Below, piece after piece: positions 8,535 to 17,077 of a stretch of 64,000 nt of DNA (its first letter is position 1; every line of letters starts with the position of its first letter). The position numbers and the translations under genes were made by a program. Below the pieces are notes generated by a model. That model was given only the letters and a program-made list of their open reading frames with translations, had not been told where the DNA came from and searched no databases. The stretch is from positions 443,325-507,324 of the forward strand of contig JBKBKC010000001.1 of NCBI GenBank assembly GCA_046294265.1. Direction: 5' to 3'. Source of the stretch: JBKBKC01 sp046294265 (GTDB taxonomy: Bacteria; Pseudomonadota; Alphaproteobacteria; Rhodobacterales; Rhodobacteraceae).

Positions 8535-9656
8535 ATGCTGTATGTCGATATCCCCACCACCCCCGAACTCAATGCCCTGGTGGCGGCACGCGGCGAGGCC
8601 CATGTGACGTTCTACCTGCCTGCGACACCCCAGACCCAGGATGTGGGCCAGGCCCGCACCACCCTGCGGCAACTGCTCAAAGAGGCGGAGGAGCAGCTGG
8701 AGGCCGTGGGCACGCCCAAGCGCACGATCTGGCCGATCTCGGAACAGGTGTCCGACCTGATCGACGATGATGATTTCTGGACACGGCAGGCCAATTCGCT
8801 GGCGCTGTTCGTGACGCCCGACAGCCTGCGGGCCTTCCGCCTTCCCAATCACCTGACCGAGATGGTGCAGGTCGCCGACCGCTTCCATATGAAACCGCTT
8901 CTGCGCGTGATGACCGTGGGCCAACATGCCTTTGTGCTGGCGCTGGCGGAAAACGAGGTGCGTTTGATCGAGGTTTTTGCCGACCTGCCCGCGCAAGAGG
9001 TCAAGGTGCCGGACATGCCCAAGGACGCGGCCTCTGCCGCAGGCACGTCCAACGTCAACAGCCGGTCCTATTCGGGCCGCACCGGCGGGGCCGAGGGGCA
9101 GAACACCCTCTTGCGCGCCTATTGCCGCAAGGTGGATGCGGCCCTGCGCCCGATCCTGGCCGGGCGGTCCGAACCGCTGATCCTGGCCGCGACCGACCCG
9201 CTGATGTCGATGTATCGCAGCGTCAGCAGCCATGGCGCGCTGGCCCCCGACGCGATCAAGTCCAGCCCGGTGCGCAAGACCCCCGGTGAACTGGCGGAAG
9301 AGGCGCGGCCTGTTCTCGATGCGCTCCATGCCGAGGTGCTGGCCCGCGTCCACGCCGATTTCAGCACGCGCGAGAACGAGGGGCGGGCCACCACCCAGAT
9401 CGCCCTCGCCGCACGGGCGGCGACGTTCGGGGCGGTCGATACCCTGCTGGTTGACATTGACGAGGTGGTGCCGGGCACGGTTGACGAAATCACGGGGACC
9501 GTGACGCTGGACGATACGGAAACTGCGCTGTCCTACGGCGTGGTGGACGAGATCGCTTGCCGCGTGCTGACCTCGGGCGGGCGCGTGCTGGCGGTGCGGC
9601 GCGACGACATTCCGGGCAAGGGGTCGCTGGCCGCGATCCTGCGCTACACCGTCTGA
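8535..9656 (+). CDS. Bacterial eRF1-like (baeRF-type) protein
   Basis: A 373-residue soluble protein. The MLYVDIPT... N-terminus, the DDDFWTRQANSLALFVTPDSLRAFRL region, HAFVLALAENEVRLIEV and the late VDTLLVDIDEVVPG motif match the pattern of bacterial release-factor-like proteins that carry RF1/ribosomal L7Ae-type domains. Relatives are thought to act on ribosomes under stress or in conflict; no function is proven. An in-frame ATG at 8502 exists, but AGGAG is placed correctly for the ATG at 8535. The gene is divergent from dnaK, which fits a stress link. Confidence 0.75.
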   Translation: MLYVDIPTTPELNALVAARGEAHVTFYLPATPQTQDVGQARTTLRQLLKEAEEQLEAVGTPKRTIWPISEQVSDLIDDDDFWTRQANSLALFVTPDSLRAFRLPNHLTEMVQVADRFHMKPLLRVMTVGQHAFVLALAENEVRLIEVFADLPAQEVKVPDMPKDAASAAGTSNVNSRSYSGRTGGAEGQNTLLRAYCRKVDAALRPILAGRSEPLILAATDPLMSMYRSVSSHGALAPDAIKSSPVRKTPGELAEEARPVLDALHAEVLARVHADFSTRENEGRATTQIALAARAATFGAVDTLLVDIDEVVPGTVDEITGTVTLDDTETALSYGVVDEIACRVLTSGGRVLAVRRDDIPGKGSLAAILRYTV

Positions 9657-9661
9657 ACGGG

Positions 9662-10282
9662 TCAGGGCACCAAGGAACAACAGCCGCCGAGGCCTTGCGT
9701 CCTGGCGGCGCCGCCTGTTGGGTCGATCAGGAACAGCCGGATCGCGATGCCGGACATCCGGTCGCTCATCCCGTCGGAACAGGTTTCGCCGGTCAGGCTG
9801 GCAACGCCCGATACCCCGTCGCCCGCTAGGCCCAGGCCGATCTCGCCGATCCGCCCATGGACCGGCGCCGTCCAGTCGATGCGCAGGCGCCATGACCCTT
9901 CGCCCATGCGGCTCAGGTCACCCTGACCGCGCGCGGCATCGACCGGCATCGACCAGAACGGCTCGGTGCCCGAGCAGATCATGCGGGTCTGCAGCGCGGT
10001 CCAGTCCGGGCGGGGCTGGCGGGCAAGGAAGCGGATGGCGGCCCAACCGGCCGTCTCTTCGTCGTTCACCCGGCCCCAGCGGCCGTCTGCAGACAGCGCC
10101 GTCACCTCGATCCCGCGCGCGGTCGGGTTCAGGCGACCGATGATGGGGGAATCCGCGCGCGGCTCGGCGCGGACGTTCAGCATGTCGCCGATGGCGACCC
10201 CCGTCACGTCATGCAGCGCGGGCATCAGGTCGGCAGACACAGGCCCGGCCACCATCCACAGCACAAGCGCCACCCCCCTCAT
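9662..10282 (-). CDS. Exported protein with bacterial SH3 domain
   Basis: A 206-residue protein with a short signal peptide (MRGVALVLWMVAGPVSA), then a bacterial SH3 domain (GVAIGDMLNVRAEPRADSPIIGRL, later WGRVNDEETAGWAAIRFL), and a C-terminal region with conserved-looking cysteines (MICSGTEPFWS, GETCSDGMSD) like COG3650-type periplasmic proteins. It probably binds peptidoglycan or another wall ligand. The start codon overlaps the stop of the ABC permease gene (ATGA at 10279-10282), so the two genes are co-translated. It is convergent with the baeRF gene with a five-base gap. Confidence 0.8.
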   Translation of the reverse strand: MRGVALVLWMVAGPVSADLMPALHDVTGVAIGDMLNVRAEPRADSPIIGRLNPTARGIEVTALSADGRWGRVNDEETAGWAAIRFLARQPRPDWTALQTRMICSGTEPFWSMPVDAARGQGDLSRMGEGSWRLRIDWTAPVHGRIGEIGLGLAGDGVSGVASLTGETCSDGMSDRMSGIAIRLFLIDPTGGAARTQGLGGCCSLVP

Positions 10283-11100
10283 TTGCCCGCCATCCAGCTG
10301 GCCGAGGCATGTTTGCGCGTGTAGAATTCCGCCATCAGTCCGATCATGAGAAAGATCACCAGCGCGGTCACCGGATAGGCGATGGTGGTGTAATGCGGGT
10401 TGTAGTTGAGGAATACGGCCCCGCGCGTCTGGTCGATGATGTGAAAGAGGGGGTTCCAGTCGAAATAACCCAGAAGATATCCGGGCATCGCATTGGCCAG
10501 GAACATCTTGCCGGAGAAGATCATGTTTGCGCGCTGATACATCTGCGTCACCAGCGTGGCCGCCTCGGGCCACCAGGGCCGGGCGGCCTGCATGATGATG
10601 CCCAGGCCGACCCCGGTTGCCCAGGCCAAGAGGAACATCGCGATCATGCCCACCGGGTTGAATATGGTGATCGGCGAGATCATCGCGTGATAGCAAAACA
10701 GCACGACCGCCGCCGACAGGAACTGGAGATAGAGCGCCGACAGCGCCGCCGCCGCGATCGAGACGATGGTGTTCATCGGCGAATGCTTCATCATCGGCGA
10801 GGTCGAACTTTCCGCCCCCGCCACCGCCCCCAGCGCTTTGACATGGGTCATGAACATGAAAATGCCCGACATCACGTAGAGCACGAAATCGCCCCGGACC
10901 GCCGTGCCCCGCATCCCCAGCAGATCGAACATGATGTAGAAGATGCCCACCAAAAGCACCGTCTGCATGATGTTCATCAACAGCCCGACGACTGCGTTTC
11001 CATGCGACTTGCGCACATGGCGGACCGAGGCGTGGAACACCAGTTCCACGATGGTGAAGGCCGACTGAAGCGAGGAGGTGCGGTGTTGGCGCTGGAACAT
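10279..11100 (-). CDS. ABC-2 type polysaccharide export permease
   Basis: A 273-residue integral membrane protein with about six membrane segments, of the TagG/KpsM/Wzm type that exports lipid-linked or capsular polysaccharide. The start at 11100 (MFQRQHR) is chosen because an AGAGG precedes it and the cytoplasmic N-terminus is of normal length. The partner ATPase is not in this window, so it is an orphan here. It is divergent from the PAP-phosphatase gene and close to galU and glycosyltransferases, which supports a role in surface-glycan export. Confidence 0.85.
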   Translation of the reverse strand: MFQRQHRTSSLQSAFTIVELVFHASVRHVRKSHGNAVVGLLMNIMQTVLLVGIFYIMFDLLGMRGTAVRGDFVLYVMSGIFMFMTHVKALGAVAGAESSTSPMMKHSPMNTIVSIAAAALSALYLQFLSAAVVLFCYHAMISPITIFNPVGMIAMFLLAWATGVGLGIIMQAARPWWPEAATLVTQMYQRANMIFSGKMFLANAMPGYLLGYFDWNPLFHIIDQTRGAVFLNYNPHYTTIAYPVTALVIFLMIGLMAEFYTRKHASASWMAGK

Positions 11101-11236
11101 CGGCTCTGACCTCTGGCCTGCGGGAAAGTTTGCCGCAACTTTGCACGGGAATGCTTGCCGTTCCCTTGCGACGGAGGATAAGCAGTCAGCGATAACTTTG
11201 CAATCGCGCCGCCGCCCGCCCCGCTCCGGAGAATTC

Positions 11237-12031
11237 ATGGACCGCCCAGCCCTTGTTGCCTTGATGCGCCGACTGGCCCTTGAAGCGGGGGACCGGATCA
11301 TGGAGATCTATGAGGGTCCCGATTTCGAGGTGCGCGCAAAATCCGACGCCTCGCCGGTGACGGCGGCGGATGAGGCGGCGGATGCCGTGATTTCGGTGGG
11401 ATTGCGCGCGGCCTTTCCCGAGGTGCCGCTGATCACCGAGGAACAGGCGGGCAGCCACGCGCTGGTGGCGCAGACCTTCCTGATCGTCGATCCGCTGGAC
11501 GGCACCAAGGAATTCGTGCAGCGGCGCGGCGATTTCACCGTGAACATCGCCTATGTCGAAGAGGGCGTGCCGGTGCTGGGCGTGGTCTATGCGCCCGCCA
11601 AGGGACGGCTGTTCTACACCCCCGCCACGGGCGGCGCGGTCGAGGAGGCGGGGCCGTTTGACCCCGATGCGCCGGGGGGAATGCAACCCCTGAAGGTCAG
11701 CGTGCCGGACAACGCCGCGCTGATGGTCGTGGCATCGAAGTCGCACCGCGACGCCGCGACCGATGCCTATGTCGCGCGTTACGCGGTGCGCGACATGACC
11801 AGCGCAGGGTCGAGCCTGAAGTTCTGCCTTGTTGCGACGGGAGAGGCCGACCTCTACCCCCGGCTGGGCCGCACGATGGAATGGGATACGGCGGCGGGCG
11901 ATGCTGTGTTGCGCGGGGCGGGCGGGCAGGTCGTCCGGCTGGACGATCTGACGCCGCTGACCTATGGCAAGCAGGGTTGGGACAACCCTTTCTTCCTGGC
12001 TTTTGCACCGGGCGTAAACTTGCTCACCTGA
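11237..12031 (+). CDS. cysQ: 3'(2'),5'-bisphosphate nucleotidase (PAP phosphatase)
   Basis: Hydrolyses 3'-phosphoadenosine 5'-phosphate, the by-product of PAPS-dependent sulfotransferases and sulfate assimilation. The 264-residue inositol-monophosphatase fold has the metal ligands in EEQAG, DPLDGTKEF and EWDTAAGDAV, and GSSLKFCLVA in the nucleotide region; DPLDGTKEF is the CysQ form of the motif. GGAG precedes the ATG at 11237. Its place just before galU, glycosyltransferases and a sulfotransferase suggests that it clears PAP formed by glycan sulfation. A second family member lies at 41973-42764. Confidence 0.93.
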   Translation: MDRPALVALMRRLALEAGDRIMEIYEGPDFEVRAKSDASPVTAADEAADAVISVGLRAAFPEVPLITEEQAGSHALVAQTFLIVDPLDGTKEFVQRRGDFTVNIAYVEEGVPVLGVVYAPAKGRLFYTPATGGAVEEAGPFDPDAPGGMQPLKVSVPDNAALMVVASKSHRDAATDAYVARYAVRDMTSAGSSLKFCLVATGEADLYPRLGRTMEWDTAAGDAVLRGAGGQVVRLDDLTPLTYGKQGWDNPFFLAFAPGVNLLT

Positions 12032-12118
12032 CTGCCCGAGATTGATTTAGGCATGCCTTGACAGCAACATGTTTGCCTGACGACGATTGTTCTATGTTAT
12101 TGGCGCTGTGCCGGGAAA

Positions 12119-12154
12119 GGCGCAAGTGACACAGTTGCGCCAGAGAACTGGCGC
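12119..12154 (+). promoter_or_regulatory. Two competing hairpins in the galU leader
   Basis: GGCGCAA (12119-12125) can pair with TTGCGCC (12135-12141). The overlapping GCGCCA (12137-12142) can instead pair with TGGCGC (12149-12154). The two stems exclude each other and lie 50 bases before galU. A regulatory role is inference. Confidence 0.3.
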
Positions 12155-12204
12155 GGATGATGCCCGGCCAGACCGATGTTGGTGAAAACCAGAGGGGCGA
12201 GACG

Positions 12205-13101
12205 ATGAAGAAGAACAGAAAAGTCCTGAAGGCGGTTTTTCCGGTTGCGGGGTTGGGCACGCGCTTTCTGCCGGCCACGAAGTCGATCCCGAAGGAAATC
12301 ATGACATTGGTGGATCGCCCGCTGATCCAGTATGCCATCGACGAGGCGCGCGCCGCCGGGATCAAGGAGTTCATCTTTGTCACCGCCCGCGGGAAATCCG
12401 CGCTTGAGGATTACTTCGACCATTCGCCGGAGCTGGAAAGCACGCTGCGCAAATCAGGAAAGGACAGCCTGCTAGAGGTCCTGAAGGACACCAATATGGA
12501 TTCGGGCGCCATCGCCTATGTGCGCCAGAACCGCGCTCTGGGTCTGGGCCACGCGGTCTGGTGCGCGCGCCGTCTGGTGGGGGACGAGCCCTTTGCCGTC
12601 CTTCTGCCCGATGATGTGATCGCCGCCGAAAAACCCTGTCTCGCGCAGATGGTCGAGGCGTATGAGCAGACCGGCGGCAACATGGTCGCCGCGATGGAGG
12701 TGTCGCCGCAGCGTATTTCGGCCTATGGGGTGCTGGACGTGGCCGAGGACATGGGCGCCATCGTCAACGTGCGCGGCATGGTCGAAAAGCCGAAGGCCGA
12801 GGACGCGCCGTCGAACCTGGCGGTGATCGGCCGCTACATCCTGATGCCGGCCATCATGCAGAACCTCAACCGCATGAAGCAGGGGGCCGGGGGTGAAATC
12901 CAGCTGACCGACGCAATCGCCGAAGAGGCGGCGTCCGGCCAGGTGTTCGGATACCGATTCCGCGGGCAGCGCTATGATTGCGGGTCCAAGGCGGGTTTCC
13001 TGCAGGCGACAGTCGCCTTTGCCCTTGCGCGGCCCGACCTGCGCGACGAATTCGACGCCTATCTGCGCGATCTCATGGCGCAGGACCGCGCCGCGCAATG
13101 A
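12205..13101 (+). CDS. galU: UTP-glucose-1-phosphate uridylyltransferase
   Basis: Makes UDP-glucose for exopolysaccharide, lipopolysaccharide and glycolipid synthesis. The 298 residues show the nucleotide-binding GLGTRFLPATKSIPKEIM, the ALGLGHAVWCA and LLPDDVI segments, the VEKP motif and the C-terminal YRFRGQRYDCGSK typical of bacterial GalU. GAGGGG lies upstream of the ATG at 12205; an upstream in-frame ATG at 12157 would add a non-family extension. It heads a run of same-strand glycan genes. Confidence 0.97.
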   Translation: MKKNRKVLKAVFPVAGLGTRFLPATKSIPKEIMTLVDRPLIQYAIDEARAAGIKEFIFVTARGKSALEDYFDHSPELESTLRKSGKDSLLEVLKDTNMDSGAIAYVRQNRALGLGHAVWCARRLVGDEPFAVLLPDDVIAAEKPCLAQMVEAYEQTGGNMVAAMEVSPQRISAYGVLDVAEDMGAIVNVRGMVEKPKAEDAPSNLAVIGRYILMPAIMQNLNRMKQGAGGEIQLTDAIAEEAASGQVFGYRFRGQRYDCGSKAGFLQATVAFALARPDLRDEFDAYLRDLMAQDRAAQ

Positions 13102-13191
13102 TCCCGTCGCCCGGCTCTGGGACATCGGGGCCGCGCCATGCACGCTGCGGGCACTGATCCCGGGCCCGGACCGGACGTGGCCGCGCGGCTG

Positions 13192-14214
13192 ATGGGCGCG
13201 CTAGCGGGGGCCTGGACCGCCTATCGCCTGCGGTGGAAGCGCCGAAGGCTGCTGGTGCGGGCGCTGAGCAAGCGTCGGCAGCTGCAGGTGGTCTGCGACC
13301 GGACACGTGCCATCGCGGCGGACGATATCCTGTGCCTCTCGACGGTGCGCAATGAAATCGTGCGGCTGCCGCATTTCCTCGCGCATCACCGGCGTCTGGG
13401 GGTGGCGCAGTTCCTGATCGTGGACAACGCAAGCACCGATGGCACGCGCGACTATCTGGCGGAGCAGCCCGATGTCTCGCTCTGGACCACGACGGCCAGC
13501 TACCGTTTGTCGCGTTTCGGGGTGGACTGGCTGACCTGGCTGCAAATGCGCTATGCTCACGGGCACTGGTGCCTGACGCTTGATGCCGACGAGGTGCTGA
13601 TCTATCCCTACTGGGACACTCGCGACCTGCGCGCGCTGACCGGTTGGCTGGAACGGTCGGGGAGCGCCTTGCTGCCCGCCATGATGCTTGATCTTTATCC
13701 GAGGGGGCCGCTGTCCGCGCATCCCTACCGGCCCGGCGACGACCCCTTTGCGCAGCTGTGCTGGTTCGACCGTGGCAATCTGGGCTTGCGGCGGCAGGAC
13801 CCGCTGGACAACCTTTGGATTCAGGGCGGCGTGCGGGCGCGGGCGTTTTTTGCCGCCGATCCGCGCCGCGCGCCAACCCTGAACAAGACCCCGCTGGTGC
13901 GGTGGAATCGCCGCTATGCCTATGTGAACTCCACCCACCAGATCCTGCCCCGGCGGCTGAACCGTGGTTACGCGGCGGACGGCGGCGAGATGCTGTCGGG
14001 CCTGATCCTGCATTCGAAGTTTCTGGATGTGGTTGTTCAAAAATCGCACGAGGAGCGGATGCGCGGCGAGCATTTCGCCAACAGCGCCCTCTACGACGAC
14101 TATTACGCCAGATTGTCCGGCGACCCAGACCTGTGGTGCCCGCAATCCACCCGGCTGACCGGATGGCGGGGGCTGGAGGCGATGGGGCTGATGTCGCGCG
14201 GGGGCTGGATATGA
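13192..14214 (+). CDS. Glycosyltransferase family 2-like (Glyco_tranf_2_4)
   Basis: A 340-residue cytoplasmic glycosyltransferase. It carries VRNEIVRLPHFLAHHRRLGV, FLIVDNASTDGTRDYL and a DADE-type metal site (LTLDADEVLIYPY), the pattern of GT2-like enzymes fused to capsule or adhesin glycan pathways. It is a close paralogue of the next gene, alignable over its full length. Alignment with that paralogue supports the ATG at 13192; an in-frame ATG at 13138 would add 18 residues that the paralogue lacks. The donor and acceptor are unknown. Confidence 0.85.
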   Translation: MGALAGAWTAYRLRWKRRRLLVRALSKRRQLQVVCDRTRAIAADDILCLSTVRNEIVRLPHFLAHHRRLGVAQFLIVDNASTDGTRDYLAEQPDVSLWTTTASYRLSRFGVDWLTWLQMRYAHGHWCLTLDADEVLIYPYWDTRDLRALTGWLERSGSALLPAMMLDLYPRGPLSAHPYRPGDDPFAQLCWFDRGNLGLRRQDPLDNLWIQGGVRARAFFAADPRRAPTLNKTPLVRWNRRYAYVNSTHQILPRRLNRGYAADGGEMLSGLILHSKFLDVVVQKSHEERMRGEHFANSALYDDYYARLSGDPDLWCPQSTRLTGWRGLEAMGLMSRGGWI

Positions 14215-14368
14215 CGGGGGGGCGCCCCGTGCGGCCATGATTTACCTTTACGGCGGTCGCGGTTAGGCTGTGGCGGATGTCCTGCGCAGGGCCGGGGATC
14301 GCAACGCATTGTCAAACCGGCGGTGATAGACCGGACGGCAGGATCGGGCGCAGGCAAGAGGGCGCGGC

Positions 14369-15379
14369 ATGGGGGTTCTTGAGTCCTATCGGCTGCGGTT
14401 GCGGCGAAAGCGGCTTCTCGCGCGTGCTTGGTTCAAGCGGCGCGAGTTGACGCCCGTGATCGACCGCACCCGCGCGATCCGGCACGCTGCCATCCTGGCC
14501 TTCGTCACCCTGCGCAACGAACGGGTGCGGCTGCCCTATTTCCTGAAATACTACCGCGATCTCGGCATCGACCATTTCCTGATCGTGGACAACGGCAGCG
14601 AGGACGGATCGCGCGAGTATCTGGCCGAACAGCCCGACGTCTCCATGTGGACGACGCAAGCCAGCTACAAGTCGTCTCGCTTTGGTGTGGACTGGCTGAC
14701 CTGGCTGCAGCGGAACCACGGGCACGGGCATTGGTGCCTCACGGTGGATGTGGATGAGTTCTTTGTCTATCCGTTCTGCGAGACGCGGCCGATCCGGGCG
14801 CTGACCGACTGGCTGGATGCCTCGGCCATCCGGTCGTTTTCGGCGATGCTGCTGGACATGTATCCGAAGGGCGCCATCGGCGCGCAGCCCTATCACGAAG
14901 GGCAGGACCCGTTCGAGATTGCGCAGTGGTTCGATGCGGGGAACTATGCGATCAGCACGAACCAACGCTATGGCAACCTGTGGATCCAGGGCGGCCCGCG
15001 GGGGCGCGCCTTTTTCGCCGATAAGCCAAAGCTGGCGCCTGCGCTGAACAAGGTGCCGCTGGTGCGCTGGCAAAAGGGCTATGCCTATGTCAGTTCCACC
15101 CACATGGTCCTGCCGCGCGGCCTCAACCAGGTGCACGACACGCTGGGGGGCGAAAAGGCCAGCGGCATTCTGCTGCATGCCAAGTTCCTCGATACTTTCG
15201 GCGTCAAGGCGGAAGAGGAGATGCGGCGCGGCGAGCACTATCGCGACAGCGCCGAATACCGCGCCTATCGCAGCGCGATGGACAGCCAGCCCGATCTCTG
15301 GTGCAAGTGGAGCGAGAAATACATCAACTGGCGCCAGCTGGAGATTCTGGGCCTGATGTCCAAGGGGAACTGGGCGTGA
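14369..15379 (+). CDS. Glycosyltransferase family 2-like, paralogue of the preceding gene
   Basis: A 336-residue paralogue of 13192-14214 with the same landmarks in the same order: TLRNERVRLPYFLKYYRDLG, FLIVDNGSEDGSREYL, the acid site LTVDVDEFFVYPF, NLWIQGGPRGRAFF and STHMVLPRGLN. The DAD to DVD change keeps the outer acids. GAGG precedes the ATG. Its stop overlaps the GTG start of the GT14 gene (GTGA at 15376-15379), so translation is probably coupled. Substrate unknown. Confidence 0.88.
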   Translation: MGVLESYRLRLRRKRLLARAWFKRRELTPVIDRTRAIRHAAILAFVTLRNERVRLPYFLKYYRDLGIDHFLIVDNGSEDGSREYLAEQPDVSMWTTQASYKSSRFGVDWLTWLQRNHGHGHWCLTVDVDEFFVYPFCETRPIRALTDWLDASAIRSFSAMLLDMYPKGAIGAQPYHEGQDPFEIAQWFDAGNYAISTNQRYGNLWIQGGPRGRAFFADKPKLAPALNKVPLVRWQKGYAYVSSTHMVLPRGLNQVHDTLGGEKASGILLHAKFLDTFGVKAEEEMRRGEHYRDSAEYRAYRSAMDSQPDLWCKWSEKYINWRQLEILGLMSKGNWA

Positions 15380-17073
15380 CGCTGGGCTTTCTGATGCTGT
15401 GCCACACCGCGCTGGACCGCGCGGCCGAGGTTGCGCGGCATCTGGCGGCGCGCGGCTGTCCGGTCGTTATCCATGTCGATGCGCGGGTAAAGCCGCGTGC
15501 CTTTGTCCGGTTCAAGGGCGAGCTCGGCGATGTGGCCGACATCCGGTTCTGCGGCCGGCACGCCTGTGAATGGGGCACATGGGGACTGGTGCAGGCGACG
15601 GTCGAGGCATCGACCGTGATGCTGCGCGACTTTCCGCAGGTGCGGCACGTCTATCTCGCGTCCGGCTCCTGCCTGCCGCTACGCCCGGTGGAGGAGTTGC
15701 GCGCCTATCTGGACGAACGCCCCACCACCGATTTCATCGAAAGCGTGACAACGGCGGATGTCGGCTGGACGGTGGGGGGCCTCGACTTTGAACGGTTCAC
15801 GCTGCGGTTCCCGTTCTCATGGCGCAAGAGCCGCAAGTTGTTCGACTGGTATGTTGGCCTGCAACGTCGCCTTGGCATCTGCCGCCGCATCCCCTCAGGC
15901 CTTGTGCCGCATCTGGGCAGCCAATGGTGGTGCCTGACACGGCGCAGCCTGTCAGCCATTCTGGAGGACCCGCGTCGGCGCGAATACGACAGCTATTTCC
16001 GCAAGGTCTGGATCCCCGATGAAAGCTATTTCCAGACGCTTGTGCGGCTGTATGCAACATCCGTGGAAAGCCGGTCGCTCACGCTGTCGAAGTTCGATTT
16101 CCAGGGCAAGCCGCATATCTTTTACGATGACCACCTGCAATTGCTCCGCCGGTCCGACTGTTTCATAGCGCGCAAGATCTGGCCGCATGCGAACCGGCTT
16201 TACCGTGTGTTCCTGACGGATGAGGGCAAGGGCCAGCCCGCCGCCGAGCCGAACCCCGGCAAGATCGACCGGCTGTTCTCCAAGGCGGTCGAGCGGCGCA
16301 TCAAGGGCCGTGCGGGGCTATACATGCAAAGCCGCTATCCGGTCGAGAACCGCGAGAATGGGCGCACCGCTGCGCCCTATTCGGTGTTTGAGGGCTTTGC
16401 CGCGGTGTTCGAGGAATTCGACGTCTGGCTGGGCCGCGTGACAGGGACGCGGGTGCATGGACATCTGTTCGCGCCGGGCCGGGTGCAGTTCGCCGGGGGT
16501 GAGACGATCTATAACGGCTGTCTCACCGACAGTGCCGAATTGCGTGACTACAACCCGAAAAGCTTTCTGACCAACCTGATCTGGAACACGCGGGGCGAGC
16601 GGCAATGTTTCCAGTTTGGCCCCGCCGACAACCAGGCGGTGAGCTGGTTCATGGCAGGCGATTCCCATGCCACGATCAGCGTGATCTCCGGCGCCTGGGC
16701 AGTGCCGCTGTTCAAGTCCAACGCCAATTTCGGCGCGATCCGGGCCGAAGCCGCGCGCCTGCAAAAGATCGAGGCGCAGCACCTCGACATCCTACGGTCG
16801 GTCTGGACCAAGGCGCGGGTGCGCATCTGGACGCTGGCCGATTTCGTCGAGAATCCGATGGAGCCGTTGCAGACCATCGTCGATGAGATCAGCCCGCGCG
16901 GGTTCCGACGCCTGACAGAGGCACCGCGCCTGACCGATCTCAAGGGGTTTGGCCAGTTCCTGCAGAACCTGCGCAACCAGGGCATGCAGCCGGTGCTGAT
17001 GGGTGATTTCCCGGTGGGCGATGACCCGCGCCCCGACAGCGGCCGCCGGGGCCGCCCCTATCTGGTGAAGTGA
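15376..17073 (+). CDS. GT14-type beta-1,6-N-acetylglucosaminyltransferase with DUF5928-like C-terminus
   Basis: A 565-residue two-domain protein. Residues 1 to about 300 form a core-2/I-branching (GT14) domain: LCHTALDRAAEVARHL, VVIHVDARVKP, VYLASGSCLPLRP and SQWWCLTRRSLSAIL. The remainder, including HLFAPGRVQFAGGETIYNG and FGPADNQAVSWFMAG, matches my memory of DUF5928, a domain seen behind this glycosyltransferase in Rhodobacteraceae; that part is recall, not a search. The GTG start at 15376 overlaps the preceding stop and has AAGGGG upstream. It probably adds branching HexNAc to a surface glycan. Confidence 0.85.
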   Translation: MTLGFLMLCHTALDRAAEVARHLAARGCPVVIHVDARVKPRAFVRFKGELGDVADIRFCGRHACEWGTWGLVQATVEASTVMLRDFPQVRHVYLASGSCLPLRPVEELRAYLDERPTTDFIESVTTADVGWTVGGLDFERFTLRFPFSWRKSRKLFDWYVGLQRRLGICRRIPSGLVPHLGSQWWCLTRRSLSAILEDPRRREYDSYFRKVWIPDESYFQTLVRLYATSVESRSLTLSKFDFQGKPHIFYDDHLQLLRRSDCFIARKIWPHANRLYRVFLTDEGKGQPAAEPNPGKIDRLFSKAVERRIKGRAGLYMQSRYPVENRENGRTAAPYSVFEGFAAVFEEFDVWLGRVTGTRVHGHLFAPGRVQFAGGETIYNGCLTDSAELRDYNPKSFLTNLIWNTRGERQCFQFGPADNQAVSWFMAGDSHATISVISGAWAVPLFKSNANFGAIRAEAARLQKIEAQHLDILRSVWTKARVRIWTLADFVENPMEPLQTIVDEISPRGFRRLTEAPRLTDLKGFGQFLQNLRNQGMQPVLMGDFPVGDDPRPDSGRRGRPYLVK

Positions 17074-17077
17074 CCGC

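Noticed and set aside
12058..12098. TTGACA before galU as a sigma-70 promoter
   Set aside because: No -10 hexamer at 16-18 bases; the nearest TATGTT is 29 bases away.
13138..13191. Upstream ATG of the first glycosyltransferase
   Set aside because: The extra 18 residues are absent from the paralogue and have no ribosome-binding site.
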